35,819 nucleotides of DNA, from positions 1-35,819 of the forward strand of contig QKBZ01000297.1 in the NCBI GenBank assembly GCA_003245895.1. The letters run 5' to 3'. The DNA comes from Beggiatoa sp. (lineage in GTDB: Bacteria; Pseudomonadota; Gammaproteobacteria; Beggiatoales; Beggiatoaceae). The notes beneath the pieces are model-generated. The model was given only the letters and a program-made list of their open reading frames with translations, ran no database searches and was not told the DNA's origin. Positions 20,533 through 29,077 of this stretch are shown here, one piece after another; position 1 is the stretch's first letter, and the number at the start of each line of letters is the position of its first letter. Made by a program: the position numbers and the translations under genes.

Positions 20533-21906
20533 ATGGTGACACTCTCAACTGTTATTCTCGCCGCAGGGCAAGGCACGCGCATGCGTTCCCATCTGCCCAA
20601 AGTTTTACACCCCCTCGCTGGTCGCCCTTTATTAGCGCATGTGTTGCAAACCAGTCAAAGCCTTGCCAACAATACGAATTATGTTGTGTATGGTCATGGC
20701 GGTGAGCAAGTGCAGCAAGCCTTTGCCAACTGGAAAGAGCTGACTTGGATCGAGCAAACTGAGCAATTAGGTACAGGACATGCCGTAGCGCAAGCCTTAC
20801 CACAGATTGAGGATGATGCCACCGTTTTGGTGTTATATGGTGATGTGCCGTTAATTCAAAGCAAAACTCTACAATTTTTAACGCAAGCAGTAACAGCAAA
20901 TAGTTTAGCGATTCTCACGGTAGATTTAGAGCAGCCAACAGGCTACGGTCGCATTGTGCGCGATCACCGTGGGCAAGTGGTGCGTATTGTAGAAGAAAAA
21001 GATGCGGATGCGATTACGCGTAAAATTACCGAGGTGAATACCGGTATTTTAGCTGCACCTGCGCGTGCTTTGCGCAAATGGTTAGCCGCCTTGCAGCCAA
21101 ATAATGCGCAAAGCGAATATTATTTAACTGACATTATTGCGTTAGCGGTAGCGGATGGTTTTCATATTCACACGCAACAGCCACATTCTGAACAAGAAGT
21201 GTTAGGTGTGAATGACCGCATACAATTAGCCAGTTTAGAGCGTTATTATCAATTACAACAAGCACATGATTTAATGCGACACGGTGTTAGCCTTGCAGAC
21301 CCATCACGTTTAGATATTCGCGGTGAAGTCACCTTAACAGGGCAAGATATTTTTATTGATGTAAATGTAATTTTAAGTGGTCAAGTGAGCTTAGGCGAAG
21401 GTGTTAGCATCGGCGCAAATTGTGTGATTCAAGATGCCATCATTGGAGATCATGTTGAAATTTTACCGAATAGCGTAGTAGAGGATGCAGTGGTGGCACA
21501 AGGCTGCCATATTGGCCCTTTTGCGCGTTTGCGTCCAGGGACGATGCTAGCAGAAGGTGTTCGCGTCGGCAATTTTGTAGAATTGAAAAAAGCAGATGTT
21601 GGACAAGACTCTAAAATTAATCATTTAAGTTATATCGGCGATTGTGATATTGGGCGAGCGGTCAATGTCGGCGCAGGTACAATTACTTGTAATTATGATG
21701 GTGTGAATAAGTTTAAAACCACGATTGGCGATGGTGCGTTTATCGGTTCTGATACCCAGTTAGTCGCACCCGTCACTGTGGGCGCAGGTGCAACTATTGG
21801 TGCAGGTTCTACCATCACTAAAGATACACCAGAAAATCAATTGAGCTTAAGTCGTAGTAAGCAAGTGTCGTTTCCGCAATGGCAACGACCACAAAAGAAG
21901 GCATAA
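20533..21906 (+). CDS. glmU: Bifunctional N-acetylglucosamine-1-phosphate uridyltransferase / glucosamine-1-phosphate acetyltransferase
   Basis: GlmU makes UDP-GlcNAc for peptidoglycan and lipopolysaccharide in two steps. The N-terminal pyrophosphorylase domain has LAAGQGTRMRS (9-19) and LPKVLHPLAGRPLL; the C-terminal left-handed beta-helix acetyltransferase has hexapeptide repeats and the conserved GNFVELKKADVG, INHLSYIGD and AGTITCNYDG segments. Length 457, like E. coli (456). It sits right after atpC, the usual gammaproteobacterial order, but glmS does not follow here. No ribosome binding site is evident before ATG 20533. Confidence 0.97.
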   Translation: MVTLSTVILAAGQGTRMRSHLPKVLHPLAGRPLLAHVLQTSQSLANNTNYVVYGHGGEQVQQAFANWKELTWIEQTEQLGTGHAVAQALPQIEDDATVLVLYGDVPLIQSKTLQFLTQAVTANSLAILTVDLEQPTGYGRIVRDHRGQVVRIVEEKDADAITRKITEVNTGILAAPARALRKWLAALQPNNAQSEYYLTDIIALAVADGFHIHTQQPHSEQEVLGVNDRIQLASLERYYQLQQAHDLMRHGVSLADPSRLDIRGEVTLTGQDIFIDVNVILSGQVSLGEGVSIGANCVIQDAIIGDHVEILPNSVVEDAVVAQGCHIGPFARLRPGTMLAEGVRVGNFVELKKADVGQDSKINHLSYIGDCDIGRAVNVGAGTITCNYDGVNKFKTTIGDGAFIGSDTQLVAPVTVGAGATIGAGSTITKDTPENQLSLSRSKQVSFPQWQRPQKKA

Positions 21907-21925
21907 GTTTGTCGTTGAATTTTTT

Positions 21926-22064
21926 GTAGGGCGGATAAGGCGTAAGCCGTCATCCGCCATCAAATTCTGTACAAAATTAGCGTTTTTAGCCCCGCAAGGT
22001 GGGCAAAACGCCGATTGAGGTCGGAAACAATCCCAGCTTCTCGGCGGCGTTTCGCACACCCTAC
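21926..22064. repeat. Mosaic GTAGG-type repeat between convergent genes
   Basis: The left part (GTAGGGCGGATAAGGCGTAA, then a GGCGGAT/ATCCGCC hairpin) matches the element at 9527. The right part is another sequence ending ACACCCTAC. The whole runs GTAGGG to CCCTAC, so it looks like a composite of two repeat subfamilies. It fills nearly all of the gap between glmU and the tonB-like gene and may act as a bidirectional terminator. Confidence 0.75.
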
Positions 22065-22070
22065 ATCGAA

Positions 22071-22985
22071 CTACTGCACAGAAGCCGTTAAACTATCTTG
22101 AATAAAACGCCAAGTTCCTGTGATATATAACACATCTACTTCTTTGCGGATGGTATCAGGGAAAGGGGCATAAGGGCTGGCAAGTTGCACAATTCTTAAG
22201 GCCGCTTGGTCTAAAACTGAATGGCCAGAAGAGCGTTTGATTTTCACATCTTTCACTAAGCCTTCAGGGCTTAGAGCCACTTCCATAATTAAACGTCCGG
22301 TTAAGCCAGAATTACGCGCCGCTTCGGGATAGTTTAAATTGCCAATGCTTTCGACTTTACGCCGCCATGTATCCATATAGGCAGCATATTTAAATTCTTG
22401 TGTGTTGACAGAAATCCGTTTTGAGCGGGTGTGATTAGAGAAGTCATTAAACTTTTCGTCTAATTCCGCTTGCATGCTGGCAAAGTTTGCCATTGCGCGT
22501 TGCATTAATAAACTGGCAGGAATTTCCTCTGTCACTTCTGTAGTGCGATCATGCTCACCATTCAGCGTTTGTGGTTCTTTGATTTCACTAATCGCTTGTT
22601 GCTGAGTGACTTTAAATTCACTATCCACTCTATTACTAGAGATCACACGACTGTCTGGCGTTTCTTGAGAACGTGCAATTTCAGGCGGCGGAGGGGTGGC
22701 AATTTCACGAGCATGAGGGTCAGGGAAAGGCGCGATTAAAGGGGTTGATGGGCGTTCAACATCTTCGCTGCTGCCACTGCCTTCACTGTTTGATTGCGCA
22801 AGGAAATCTGCTTTCTCTGGTTTTTCAACGGTACTTTTTTGCACCAAAATTACTTGCATGGAGTTTTTTGAGGCATGAGAAATACCAAAGGGAATAAAAC
22901 CGGTCGCTCCGATAGTGATACCGTGTAGTAGTGTTGCGAAAAAAATCGCAATCATCATACGTTCTGTAGCAGCGTGGACAAACAT
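22071..22985 (-). CDS. TonB-like energy transducer
   Basis: A 304-residue protein with one N-terminal membrane anchor (about 10-33, ATLLHGITIGATGFIPFG), a long polar periplasmic linker (40-200) and a C-terminal TonB domain (205-295): NYPEAARNSGLTGRLIMEV at 218-236, then VKIKRSSGHSVLDQAAL, ASPYAPFP and TGTWRF. TonB passes energy from the proton gradient (via ExbB/ExbD) to outer-membrane receptors. No exbB, exbD or receptor lies in the window, and the linker lacks the long Pro-Lys/Pro-Glu repeats of classical TonB, so the partner is unknown. The ATG at 22985 has no clear ribosome binding site; ATG 22958 or 22955 would also keep the anchor. It lies 45 bases after the antiporter-like gene, probably in one transcript. 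Confidence 0.88.
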   Translation of the reverse strand: MFVHAATERMMIAIFFATLLHGITIGATGFIPFGISHASKNSMQVILVQKSTVEKPEKADFLAQSNSEGSGSSEDVERPSTPLIAPFPDPHAREIATPPPPEIARSQETPDSRVISSNRVDSEFKVTQQQAISEIKEPQTLNGEHDRTTEVTEEIPASLLMQRAMANFASMQAELDEKFNDFSNHTRSKRISVNTQEFKYAAYMDTWRRKVESIGNLNYPEAARNSGLTGRLIMEVALSPEGLVKDVKIKRSSGHSVLDQAALRIVQLASPYAPFPDTIRKEVDVLYITGTWRFIQDSLTASVQ

Positions 22986-23030
22986 AGTATTTTGTCAAAA
23001 TTAAAAGTAAAAATATAAAGGCTGAAGCTG

Positions 23031-24791
23031 TTAGGCAAAGTAATAACTGGCGGCTAGTAAACCTAGTAATAACAATAGCACACCAATACTTGGCCATAAG
23101 TAGGCAGAGGCTTCAACAGGTGTCAACTCGCTGTCAGTGGGGCAGAGCTTATGACTTAAGCGGCTAGTGACTGCGCGATAAGGCTGTACAAGGGGATGCA
23201 GCAGCTTATGTGTAATCCGCAGGCTTAAACTACGCCCTAACCAAAACACATCTCCGGCGGGTATATAGATAACCAGTTTAACAAACTGTTTCTGATTCAG
23301 AAAGATAAACATTAAACTCAAAGCAATTCCGAGCAATATTGGCCAAGTTGTTGACCATAAATAGTTTATAGTCATTAAGCCAAAATGCTGCCACTGCAAT
23401 GCTAAAGAGACTGATAGCAAGCCAAATACCAATAATAGCCACGCTGTCGATAAGATGGGTTGCAAGTATGGAGCTTGTTCATGTGGTAGCGTGCGCCAGC
23501 ATAACCAGATAAAGCGCGTAAGCACAATGGTATATAAAATCGTGACGAAGTTGATCCACATTGGCAATTGTGCTGCCCATGATATAGGGCTTAGCTGACT
23601 CAGGTTTTTTAACTCAGTCAGCATAAAGGCATGACTGGTGAAGGGTGCACCTAATAACATTAAGACGGGCAACAGCAATGAACCCAATAACCAAGCACGT
23701 AATTTAGGCGGCATAGTGCGCATTTGCATTAAACCATTGCCGAAAAATAAAGTGCCCATAATTAAAGTGTGATGCCCGATAAAGGCTAATAACAAAGGTT
23801 CTAATTGTGACCACTCACTTGCATCAGCAAAGCCTAAGCCGATAATCATGAGCATAAGACCAACTTGGCTAATATTAGCGTAGGCGAGTAAGGATTGTCG
23901 GTGAGCTTGAGTTAAGGCGATGAGCAAGCTGTACACACCGCCGATAAAACCCAATAAAATAAAAGACTCTCCCCATGTTATTTGAGTGATAAGCCCTAGC
24001 GGCAATAATTGCTGCCATGCAAACACGTTCACATATAACATGGCACTGCCCATGACGATGATTCCAGAAATAGGTAACACACGGTATGCGATGGGCAAAC
24101 ACATATGCAGCCCTAACACGCCTATTTTTAAGCCAAACCCCATTAAAAGTAAGCTGAAAATGGCATCTTGATAAGTAGCCTGAGTCAAATGGGCGGCTAT
24201 TGAAGCCAAATTTAAGTCGTCTGGTGCATCGGCAACCAGCAGTAACAAGGCCAGTAATAAACACATATTGCTGAGCAGGCTAAAACTGAGATAAATACGT
24301 CCCGCTTGGCGCACGCGATATTCTTCATCATAACGACGGTAAATCACCAAGCCATAGGCGGTAAAGCTCATCAATACGATAAAGGTATAAAAACTGATGA
24401 TGTCTTGCGCCACGATGATGCCCAAGTTGCCGGTCATGCACAGCAAGAAAAAAATCAAAAACTGATGTAGCCGATCATCTTTTGCCATCACACTGCGACT
24501 AAACAAGCCTGCAACCAGCCATAGTAAGGCGGTCACGCCGAGCAAAGCTCTCCCATTAGCTTGAATGCCTAATTCAGCGCCTAATATGCCCCATGTAAAG
24601 TAAAAGCTCTGTCCATCTTTAACAAAAATAGCGAGCAACAGTGCAGGTAAGGCTGCCCACGGTGCTAGTTGTACTGCCAGATCGCGCCATTCTTCTACTA
24701 ACATGCTGAGTGCCAATAGAAAAGGTGTGAAACAGAGCAATACGAAAAATAAGGCGGTGCCGATAGTGATTAATGCAATTAACTCGCTCAT
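23031..24791 (-). CDS. Orphan NuoL/M/N-like (proton_antipo_M) membrane protein
   Basis: A 586-residue protein with about 14 membrane segments that resembles the antiporter-like subunits of complex I, Mrp antiporters and DabB. Recognisable parts: AQDIISFYTFIVLMSFTAY (129-146), FGLKIGVLGLHMCLPIAY (219-236, keeping K222), and the LLAYANISQVG region (301-311). Key residues of the pump half-channels look changed: the TM5 glutamate position holds V139, the TM12 lysine position M345, and the usual D-x-K before LAYS is absent. The C-terminal 70 residues (after about 490) form a positively charged loop and a last membrane helix. No other complex I, Mrp or dabA gene is nearby, so it is an orphan. Role unknown; ion or bicarbonate transport partner is a guess. 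Confidence 0.8.
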   Translation of the reverse strand: MSELIALITIGTALFFVLLCFTPFLLALSMLVEEWRDLAVQLAPWAALPALLLAIFVKDGQSFYFTWGILGAELGIQANGRALLGVTALLWLVAGLFSRSVMAKDDRLHQFLIFFLLCMTGNLGIIVAQDIISFYTFIVLMSFTAYGLVIYRRYDEEYRVRQAGRIYLSFSLLSNMCLLLALLLLVADAPDDLNLASIAAHLTQATYQDAIFSLLLMGFGLKIGVLGLHMCLPIAYRVLPISGIIVMGSAMLYVNVFAWQQLLPLGLITQITWGESFILLGFIGGVYSLLIALTQAHRQSLLAYANISQVGLMLMIIGLGFADASEWSQLEPLLLAFIGHHTLIMGTLFFGNGLMQMRTMPPKLRAWLLGSLLLPVLMLLGAPFTSHAFMLTELKNLSQLSPISWAAQLPMWINFVTILYTIVLTRFIWLCWRTLPHEQAPYLQPILSTAWLLLVFGLLSVSLALQWQHFGLMTINYLWSTTWPILLGIALSLMFIFLNQKQFVKLVIYIPAGDVFWLGRSLSLRITHKLLHPLVQPYRAVTSRLSHKLCPTDSELTPVEASAYLWPSIGVLLLLLGLLAASYYFA

Positions 24792-24872
24792 AATTCGTTG
24801 TGCTTAAATGTAGAGTGTCTTAAGTAATGAGTAAGTTGTTGTTATTTTCATTTTATTAGCATGCAATTACGC

Positions 24873-24900
24873 ATCATAGCGGGTATTTTTTGACATACAA
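24873..24900 (-). promoter_or_regulatory. Candidate promoter for the antiporter-like gene
   Basis: On the minus strand TTGTAT (24900-24895), 16 bases, TATGAT (24878-24873), about 80 bases before the ATG at 24791. If real, the antiporter-like and tonB-like genes form their own unit, separate from the CbiM-like gene. Confidence 0.4.
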
Positions 24901-25006
24901 CCGCAATTTATATTTATGACGCAATATAAGTACCGACTAAAGAGATTGTTTTAATGTTGTTTGTTATGGAGTCGGACAGGATTGTATTTCAGAAAGGAGG
25001 CTGCAC

Positions 25007-25033
25007 ATGGAATATTTGCACCATAGCAATTAG
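25007..25033 (+). other. Tiny reading frame with perfect ribosome binding site
   Basis: AAAGGAGG (24993-25000) lies 6 bases before an ATG that opens an eight-codon frame (MEYLHHSN, stop at 25031). A TTGACA at 24890 lies upstream on the same strand, with a poor -10. After the frame, CACC-A-TAGC can pair with GCTA...GGTG (25019-25052), like a leader peptide with an RNA fold. No plus-strand gene follows; it points into the 3' end of the CbiM-like gene. It may be a chance match. The rest of 24792-25094 shows no other gene. Confidence 0.25.
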
Positions 25034-25094
25034 AAACCGCTAATCTTGGTGCTTTGGTAAGAGGATAAAGAAAGGCGATTGCATACAATTATTT

Positions 25095-25757
25095 TTATTT
25101 ATTTCTTAGATATTTCTCATCGCTAAAACTGCTTACCCATTGCGGGCGATAAACAACAAAAATAGTCATTAATAAACCATTCACAAATGCTTCAGGAAAT
25201 AACATGACAATAATGAATAAAGGCTCATCGCCTAAAGCATGTAATTGGTAAGTATTACTTAATAGTAAAATGCTTAAACCAATTAAGCGATTGCTCAGCA
25301 TGGATAATGCGCCGCCGACAAATGCGGTGACGTAAATATAAATGAAGAAATGTCGCGGAAACCAAATATAGGCTAACCAGTACACACCATAGGTCACAGC
25401 AGCAGGCAACACACCGTTAATTAATACATTATCTGCAAAGCCTAATGCGTCAGTTCGACCTTCTAATAATAAGCCAAGTTGTGCGACGCTGGCGCATAAA
25501 ATGGCAAACGGTAGACCAAACATTAAGGTAACGGTAGTCATTAACAGTAAGTGAAATTCCATACCTGCCGTGATGCCGCCGCCAAAGTGCCATACTAACC
25601 ACAAGATAACACAGCTTGCGAGCAAAACATGGTTGTCTTGTGAGTCTCGTAAGTGATGCCACGGTGCTTGCCAAATGGCCCATATTAAAATCGGAATGTA
25701 TAGCAGAAAACCTGCCCATAGCCATGCAGCAGGTAATAAATCTTGGGTAAAGTTCAT
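25095..25757 (-). CDS. CbiM-like permease (energy-coupling factor transporter family)
   Basis: A 220-residue inner-membrane protein with six or seven hydrophobic segments. The block GMEFHLLLMTTVTLMFG (65-81) and following LPFAILCASVAQLGLLLEGR resemble the PF01891/CbiM-like proteins annotated in many gammaproteobacteria as ECF transporter permeases. True CbiM/NikM proteins bind Co2+ or Ni2+ through an N-terminal Met-His-Ile start; this protein begins MNFTQDLLPAAW and lacks it. No ATPase (CbiO) or CbiQ gene is nearby. The substrate is therefore unknown. ATG 25757 lies 37 bases after the paralog gene upstream, so it is probably the last gene of that unit. No cobalamin-riboswitch-like leader fits in this gap. 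Confidence 0.65.
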   Translation of the reverse strand: MNFTQDLLPAAWLWAGFLLYIPILIWAIWQAPWHHLRDSQDNHVLLASCVILWLVWHFGGGITAGMEFHLLLMTTVTLMFGLPFAILCASVAQLGLLLEGRTDALGFADNVLINGVLPAAVTYGVYWLAYIWFPRHFFIYIYVTAFVGGALSMLSNRLIGLSILLLSNTYQLHALGDEPLFIIVMLFPEAFVNGLLMTIFVVYRPQWVSSFSDEKYLRNK

Positions 25758-25793
25758 TTGGGTAAACTTAAGTACAATGAATGAGGAAAGGCG

Positions 25794-26498
25794 TTATGCC
25801 TTGCGCATTTTATAGAGTGCTATGGCTAATTTCTTTAATACAGATAAAAAAATGACCAATAAGCCTGCAAGCACAAATAAAAACCAGCCAAGGGCTAAAC
25901 CGTGCCATACCGCTGCTCGGTGTTTAGCAATTTGTTGCGGGTTTACTAGCAGCGTATTTTGATATTGTAGTTGTTGAATGCGACAGGGAGCAAAGACGGT
26001 GATTTGCTTGCACCACAGTTTAATCGGTGGGCGGCGATGTAAAACATGCTCTAAAGATTTCAAGCCTGATAGGCCAACTTGAGCGGAAGATAAGGCAAAG
26101 TCTTGTTTGAATTCTTTGAGCGTGAACTGTAGAACAGTATCGCTTTTAGTACTGGCGCGGCTGGTTTGCAGCGTATCAACTTGTCCGCTATAGATGTGTA
26201 AATCTGTTAAAGGTGTGGCTTGTGGCAAACCTAAGGCCAGCAAGACTAAGTGCGTAAGTGCCATGAAAGCTGTGCCAAATAAGATGAGTGTGGCACCTGT
26301 GTTAAAAGTTTCTAAGCAACAACTGTAACGGATGAGTAACCATAAGCTGCCGAATGCGCCAATAATGCCGCTTAAAAGTAAAGCGTGATGCCAGCCAAAT
26401 ATCAGCAATAAAATCATATTACTGCCAATGAGTAAGACTAAACCGATGAGCGTTAGCAGTCTGTTAGGTCGGCATGGCTCGAGTGTAGATGTGGTCAT
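25794..26498 (-). CDS. Four-helix membrane protein of unknown family (paralog B)
   Basis: A 234-residue protein; I do not recognise the family. Hydrophobic segments lie at about 14-34, 40-57, 67-92 and 201-225. Between the third and fourth is a soluble region of about 105 residues with alternating beta-like pattern (DLHIYSGQVDTL, TVLQFTLKEF) and the motif KLWCKQITVFAPC, then QLQY. The basic C-terminal tail (KMRKA) should be cytoplasmic, which puts the soluble domain in the periplasm, where C163 and C172 could form a disulfide. It begins 6 bases after the stop of its paralog, so the two are cotranscribed. Both copies keep STKS, KLWC, QLQY and RAxVW. Confidence 0.75.
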   Translation of the reverse strand: MTTSTLEPCRPNRLLTLIGLVLLIGSNMILLLIFGWHHALLLSGIIGAFGSLWLLIRYSCCLETFNTGATLILFGTAFMALTHLVLLALGLPQATPLTDLHIYSGQVDTLQTSRASTKSDTVLQFTLKEFKQDFALSSAQVGLSGLKSLEHVLHRRPPIKLWCKQITVFAPCRIQQLQYQNTLLVNPQQIAKHRAAVWHGLALGWFLFVLAGLLVIFLSVLKKLAIALYKMRKA

Positions 26499-26504
26499 TT
26501 TGAG

Positions 26505-27200
26505 TCATCTAAACTTCAATAGGGCATGTAGTATTAAACGCTTTAATAAAGTGAGTAATATTGTAATCAAACCGACGATAACAAATAAAAAACAGCCGTA
26601 AACTAATTTAACCCAAACTTCAGCACGATAGTGTGCAATTTGCTCAGGACTGACCAATATCTGATCCTTATATTGCAGTTGCTTAATCTCACAGCTACCA
26701 AAGGTCGTGAGTTGCCGACACCACAGTTTAACCGATGCAGGCGGGCTTAAACGCTGTTGCAATTGTTCTAATCGCTGCATGCCAATTTGATAAGCGGATA
26801 ACTCAAAATACTGCTTACTGTCTACTAAGTTAATCTTAAGTATCGAGGCACTTTTAGTGCTGCGGCGATAAATTTTTATATGTTCTATTTGCCCGCTGTG
26901 TATTTGTAATTCTGTTAAAGAGATGGCTTGTGCTGGCCCTAATGTAATGAGTGCAAGGTGGGTAATGCACATAAAGATAGCACCAAACCAAATCAGCCAT
27001 GCCCCTGTCTTAAAAGATTCCAGCCAGCAACCATAACGGCTTAATAACCATAAGCCGGTTAATAAACCTAACATGCCCAGCAACATTAAATGTTCGTGCC
27101 AGTCAAAGATAAATAATAAAATTAGTGTGTTAGGAATGGTTAAGATTAAGCCGACGGCGGCGGGGAAGGTCTTGGGGTGGCAAGGTGGCGGTGAGGTCAT
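26505..27200 (-). CDS. Four-helix membrane protein of unknown family (paralog A)
   Basis: A 231-residue paralog of the next gene, roughly two-fifths identical by eye and of the same layout: three N-terminal membrane segments (about 14-33, 38-55, 65-88), a periplasmic domain with KLWCRQLTTFGSC (C161, C170) and one C-terminal segment (198-222). I place the start at ATG 27200 because the paralog begins at the matching position. The frame stays open to an ATG at 27278, but those 26 extra codons come from a dispersed repeat and have no counterpart in the paralog. No ribosome binding site is visible. It is the first gene after the repeat region. Function unknown. Confidence 0.72.
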   Translation of the reverse strand: MTSPPPCHPKTFPAAVGLILTIPNTLILLFIFDWHEHLMLLGMLGLLTGLWLLSRYGCWLESFKTGAWLIWFGAIFMCITHLALITLGPAQAISLTELQIHSGQIEHIKIYRRSTKSASILKINLVDSKQYFELSAYQIGMQRLEQLQQRLSPPASVKLWCRQLTTFGSCEIKQLQYKDQILVSPEQIAHYRAEVWVKLVYGCFLFVIVGLITILLTLLKRLILHALLKFR

Positions 27201-27209
27201 GAGAAGGGG

Positions 27210-27475
27210 TCTCGTTCCCATCGTCTCACGATGGGAATGCATACTGCGTCGCTCCAGCGGCGCGTTTAGATTCATCATGATTTTATGTAGATTTGTAGGA
27301 TGGGCTGACGAAGGCCAGCCCCTTGTTTACCGCGATATTGGGTTAAGCGGTTGGCACGACTGATGGGCTTCGTGCCTTAGCCCATCCTACAATACTTGGT
27401 AACAAGCGATAGACACGATTCGCGCCGCTGGAGCGACGCGGTATGCATTCCCATCAAAATATGATGGGAACGAGA
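27210..27475. repeat. Nested inverted-repeat element (MITE-like)
   Basis: Two 55-base arms (27210-27264 and 27421-27475) are inverted copies, 48 of 55 positions identical by eye, starting TCTCGTTCCCATC and ending TCCAGCGGCGCG. Each arm folds into two small hairpins. Between them lies a second palindrome (27295-27390) with ends GTAGGATGGGCT and AGCCCATCCTAC. No transposase frame is present. It separates cysS (stop at 27483) from the paralog pair and supplies spurious upstream codons to the latter. Confidence 0.85.
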
Positions 27476-27482
27476 AAAACTG

Positions 27483-28880
27483 TTACGCCTCGCGCCGCCA
27501 ACCTGTCCCCTGCGCATTGTCTTCTAACACCACACCTTGCGCCTTCAACTCATCCCGAATACGATCCGCTTCTGCCCAATTGCGCTCTTGTCGTGCCGTA
27601 TTCCGTGCTTGAATTAAGCCTTCAATTTGTTCCGCTGATAAACCTGCTTCCGCGTCACTGCCACCACTATTTTTCAAGAAACTTTCAGGATCAGCTTCTA
27701 ATAAACCGAGGATTGCGCCTAATTGACGTAATTCATTGCCTAATACTGCCGCTTGTGCAAGGTCTTGCTCGCGTAAACGGTTAATATCGCGCACTAATTC
27801 AAATAACACCGCTAAGGCTTCTGGGGTATTAAAATCATCATCCATTGCGGTTAAGAAGCGGGCGCGATATTGCTCTGCTGGCGGTAACTCGCTGCTCGCT
27901 GGCAAACCACGCAAAGCGGTGTAAAAACGAGTTAAGGCTTGCTGTGCTGAGTCTAATTGCTGATCAGAATAATTCAGTGGGCTGCGGTAATGACTGGCTA
28001 AAATGAAATAGCGGATCACTTCTGGCGCATACTTGGCTAATACTTCGCGCAAGGTGAAGAAATTGCCTAAAGACTTAGACATTTTCTCTTCATTTACCCG
28101 CACAAAGCCATTGTGCATCCACACGTTAACGAAGGTCTCGCCAGTCGCACCTTCTGACTGTGCGATTTCATTTTCATGATGTGGGAACTGTAAATCCATG
28201 CCACCGCCATGAATATCAAAATGATGACCTAAGCAATTGGTAGACATGGCAGAACATTCAATATGCCAACCGGGGCGACCGTTGCCCCAAGGCGATGCCC
28301 AGCTTGGTTCCTCAGGCTTAGCAGATTTCCATAACACGAAATCTAACGGGTCTTGTTTCGCGGTATCCACATCCACCCGCTCGCCTGCGCGTAAATCTTC
28401 CAGCTTTTTGCCGGATAACTTGCCATAGTTTGCAAAACGGCTAACCGCATAATATACATCGCCATTATCCGCTTGATAGGCTAAGCCTTTTTCTATCAAG
28501 GTTTGCACCATAGACACGATGTCATCAATAGATTCTGTGGCACGCGGCTCATGATCAGGTCGCAACACACCTAAGGCATCCGCGTCTTCATACATTGCCT
28601 CAATAAAGCGATTGGTTAAGGCATTGATGTCTTCTTTGTTCTCATTGGCTCGGGTAATAATTTTGTCATCAATATCGGTGATATTGCGGACATACGTCAC
28701 CTCATAACCTTGCGCACGTAAGTAACGCACCACCATGTCAAACACTACCATGACCCTTGCGTGGCCAACATGGCAAAAGTCATAAACGGTCATGCCGCAC
28801 ACGTACAGGCGTACTTTATTCGGTTCAATGGGCTTAAATTCAGCTTTTTGTCGAGTCAAGGTGTTGTAAATCGTCAGCAT
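27483..28880 (-). CDS. cysS: Cysteinyl-tRNA synthetase
   Basis: This 465-residue class I synthetase charges tRNA-Cys. Zinc ligands C28, C209, H234 and E238 are at the same numbers as in E. coli; the HIGH motif is HVGH (37-40) and KMSKS lies at 266-270. The length is close to the E. coli enzyme (461). The C-terminal anticodon-binding part ([20 protein letters not shown] pattern) is complete. The start ATG 28880 lies divergently 279 bases from argG. No ribosome binding site is obvious. The stop lies 7 bases from the end of the nested repeat. Confidence 0.98.
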   Translation of the reverse strand: MLTIYNTLTRQKAEFKPIEPNKVRLYVCGMTVYDFCHVGHARVMVVFDMVVRYLRAQGYEVTYVRNITDIDDKIITRANENKEDINALTNRFIEAMYEDADALGVLRPDHEPRATESIDDIVSMVQTLIEKGLAYQADNGDVYYAVSRFANYGKLSGKKLEDLRAGERVDVDTAKQDPLDFVLWKSAKPEEPSWASPWGNGRPGWHIECSAMSTNCLGHHFDIHGGGMDLQFPHHENEIAQSEGATGETFVNVWMHNGFVRVNEEKMSKSLGNFFTLREVLAKYAPEVIRYFILASHYRSPLNYSDQQLDSAQQALTRFYTALRGLPASSELPPAEQYRARFLTAMDDDFNTPEALAVLFELVRDINRLREQDLAQAAVLGNELRQLGAILGLLEADPESFLKNSGGSDAEAGLSAEQIEGLIQARNTARQERNWAEADRIRDELKAQGVVLEDNAQGTGWRREA

Positions 28881-28929
28881 GGTGTTTTCAATTCTGTGCC
28901 TGAGGAAAAAAGCTTATTGTAACCAACCA

Positions 28930-28955
28930 TGCACAGCATTACGAGGGACTGTGCA
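28930..28955. other. Hairpin upstream of cysS
   Basis: TGCACAG (28930-28936) pairs with CTGTGCA (28949-28955), about 50 bases upstream of the cysS start, in the cysS-argG divergent region. It may be an operator or leader fold; no further support. Confidence 0.3.
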
Positions 28956-29023
28956 GGCTTGCCTCACAAACCACCTACATAAAAAAATCTGTCAATGCTA
29001 CATACGGACTGCCCAGATCGTTT

Positions 29024-29029
29024 TATAAT
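29024..29029 (+). promoter_or_regulatory. Candidate -10 box of argG
   Basis: A perfect TATAAT; the -35 region 17 bases upstream (CATACG) is poor, as in activator-dependent promoters. Transcription would start near 29036, giving a leader of about 124 bases. Confidence 0.45.
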
Positions 29030-29077
29030 AATGAATTTATGTTGTGCTCGTGCACGACAGCAATTCCACTGTATCGC

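Noticed and set aside
25758-25793. Cobalamin or nickel riboswitch before the CbiM-like gene
   Set aside because: Only 36 bases separate it from the upstream gene, far too short.
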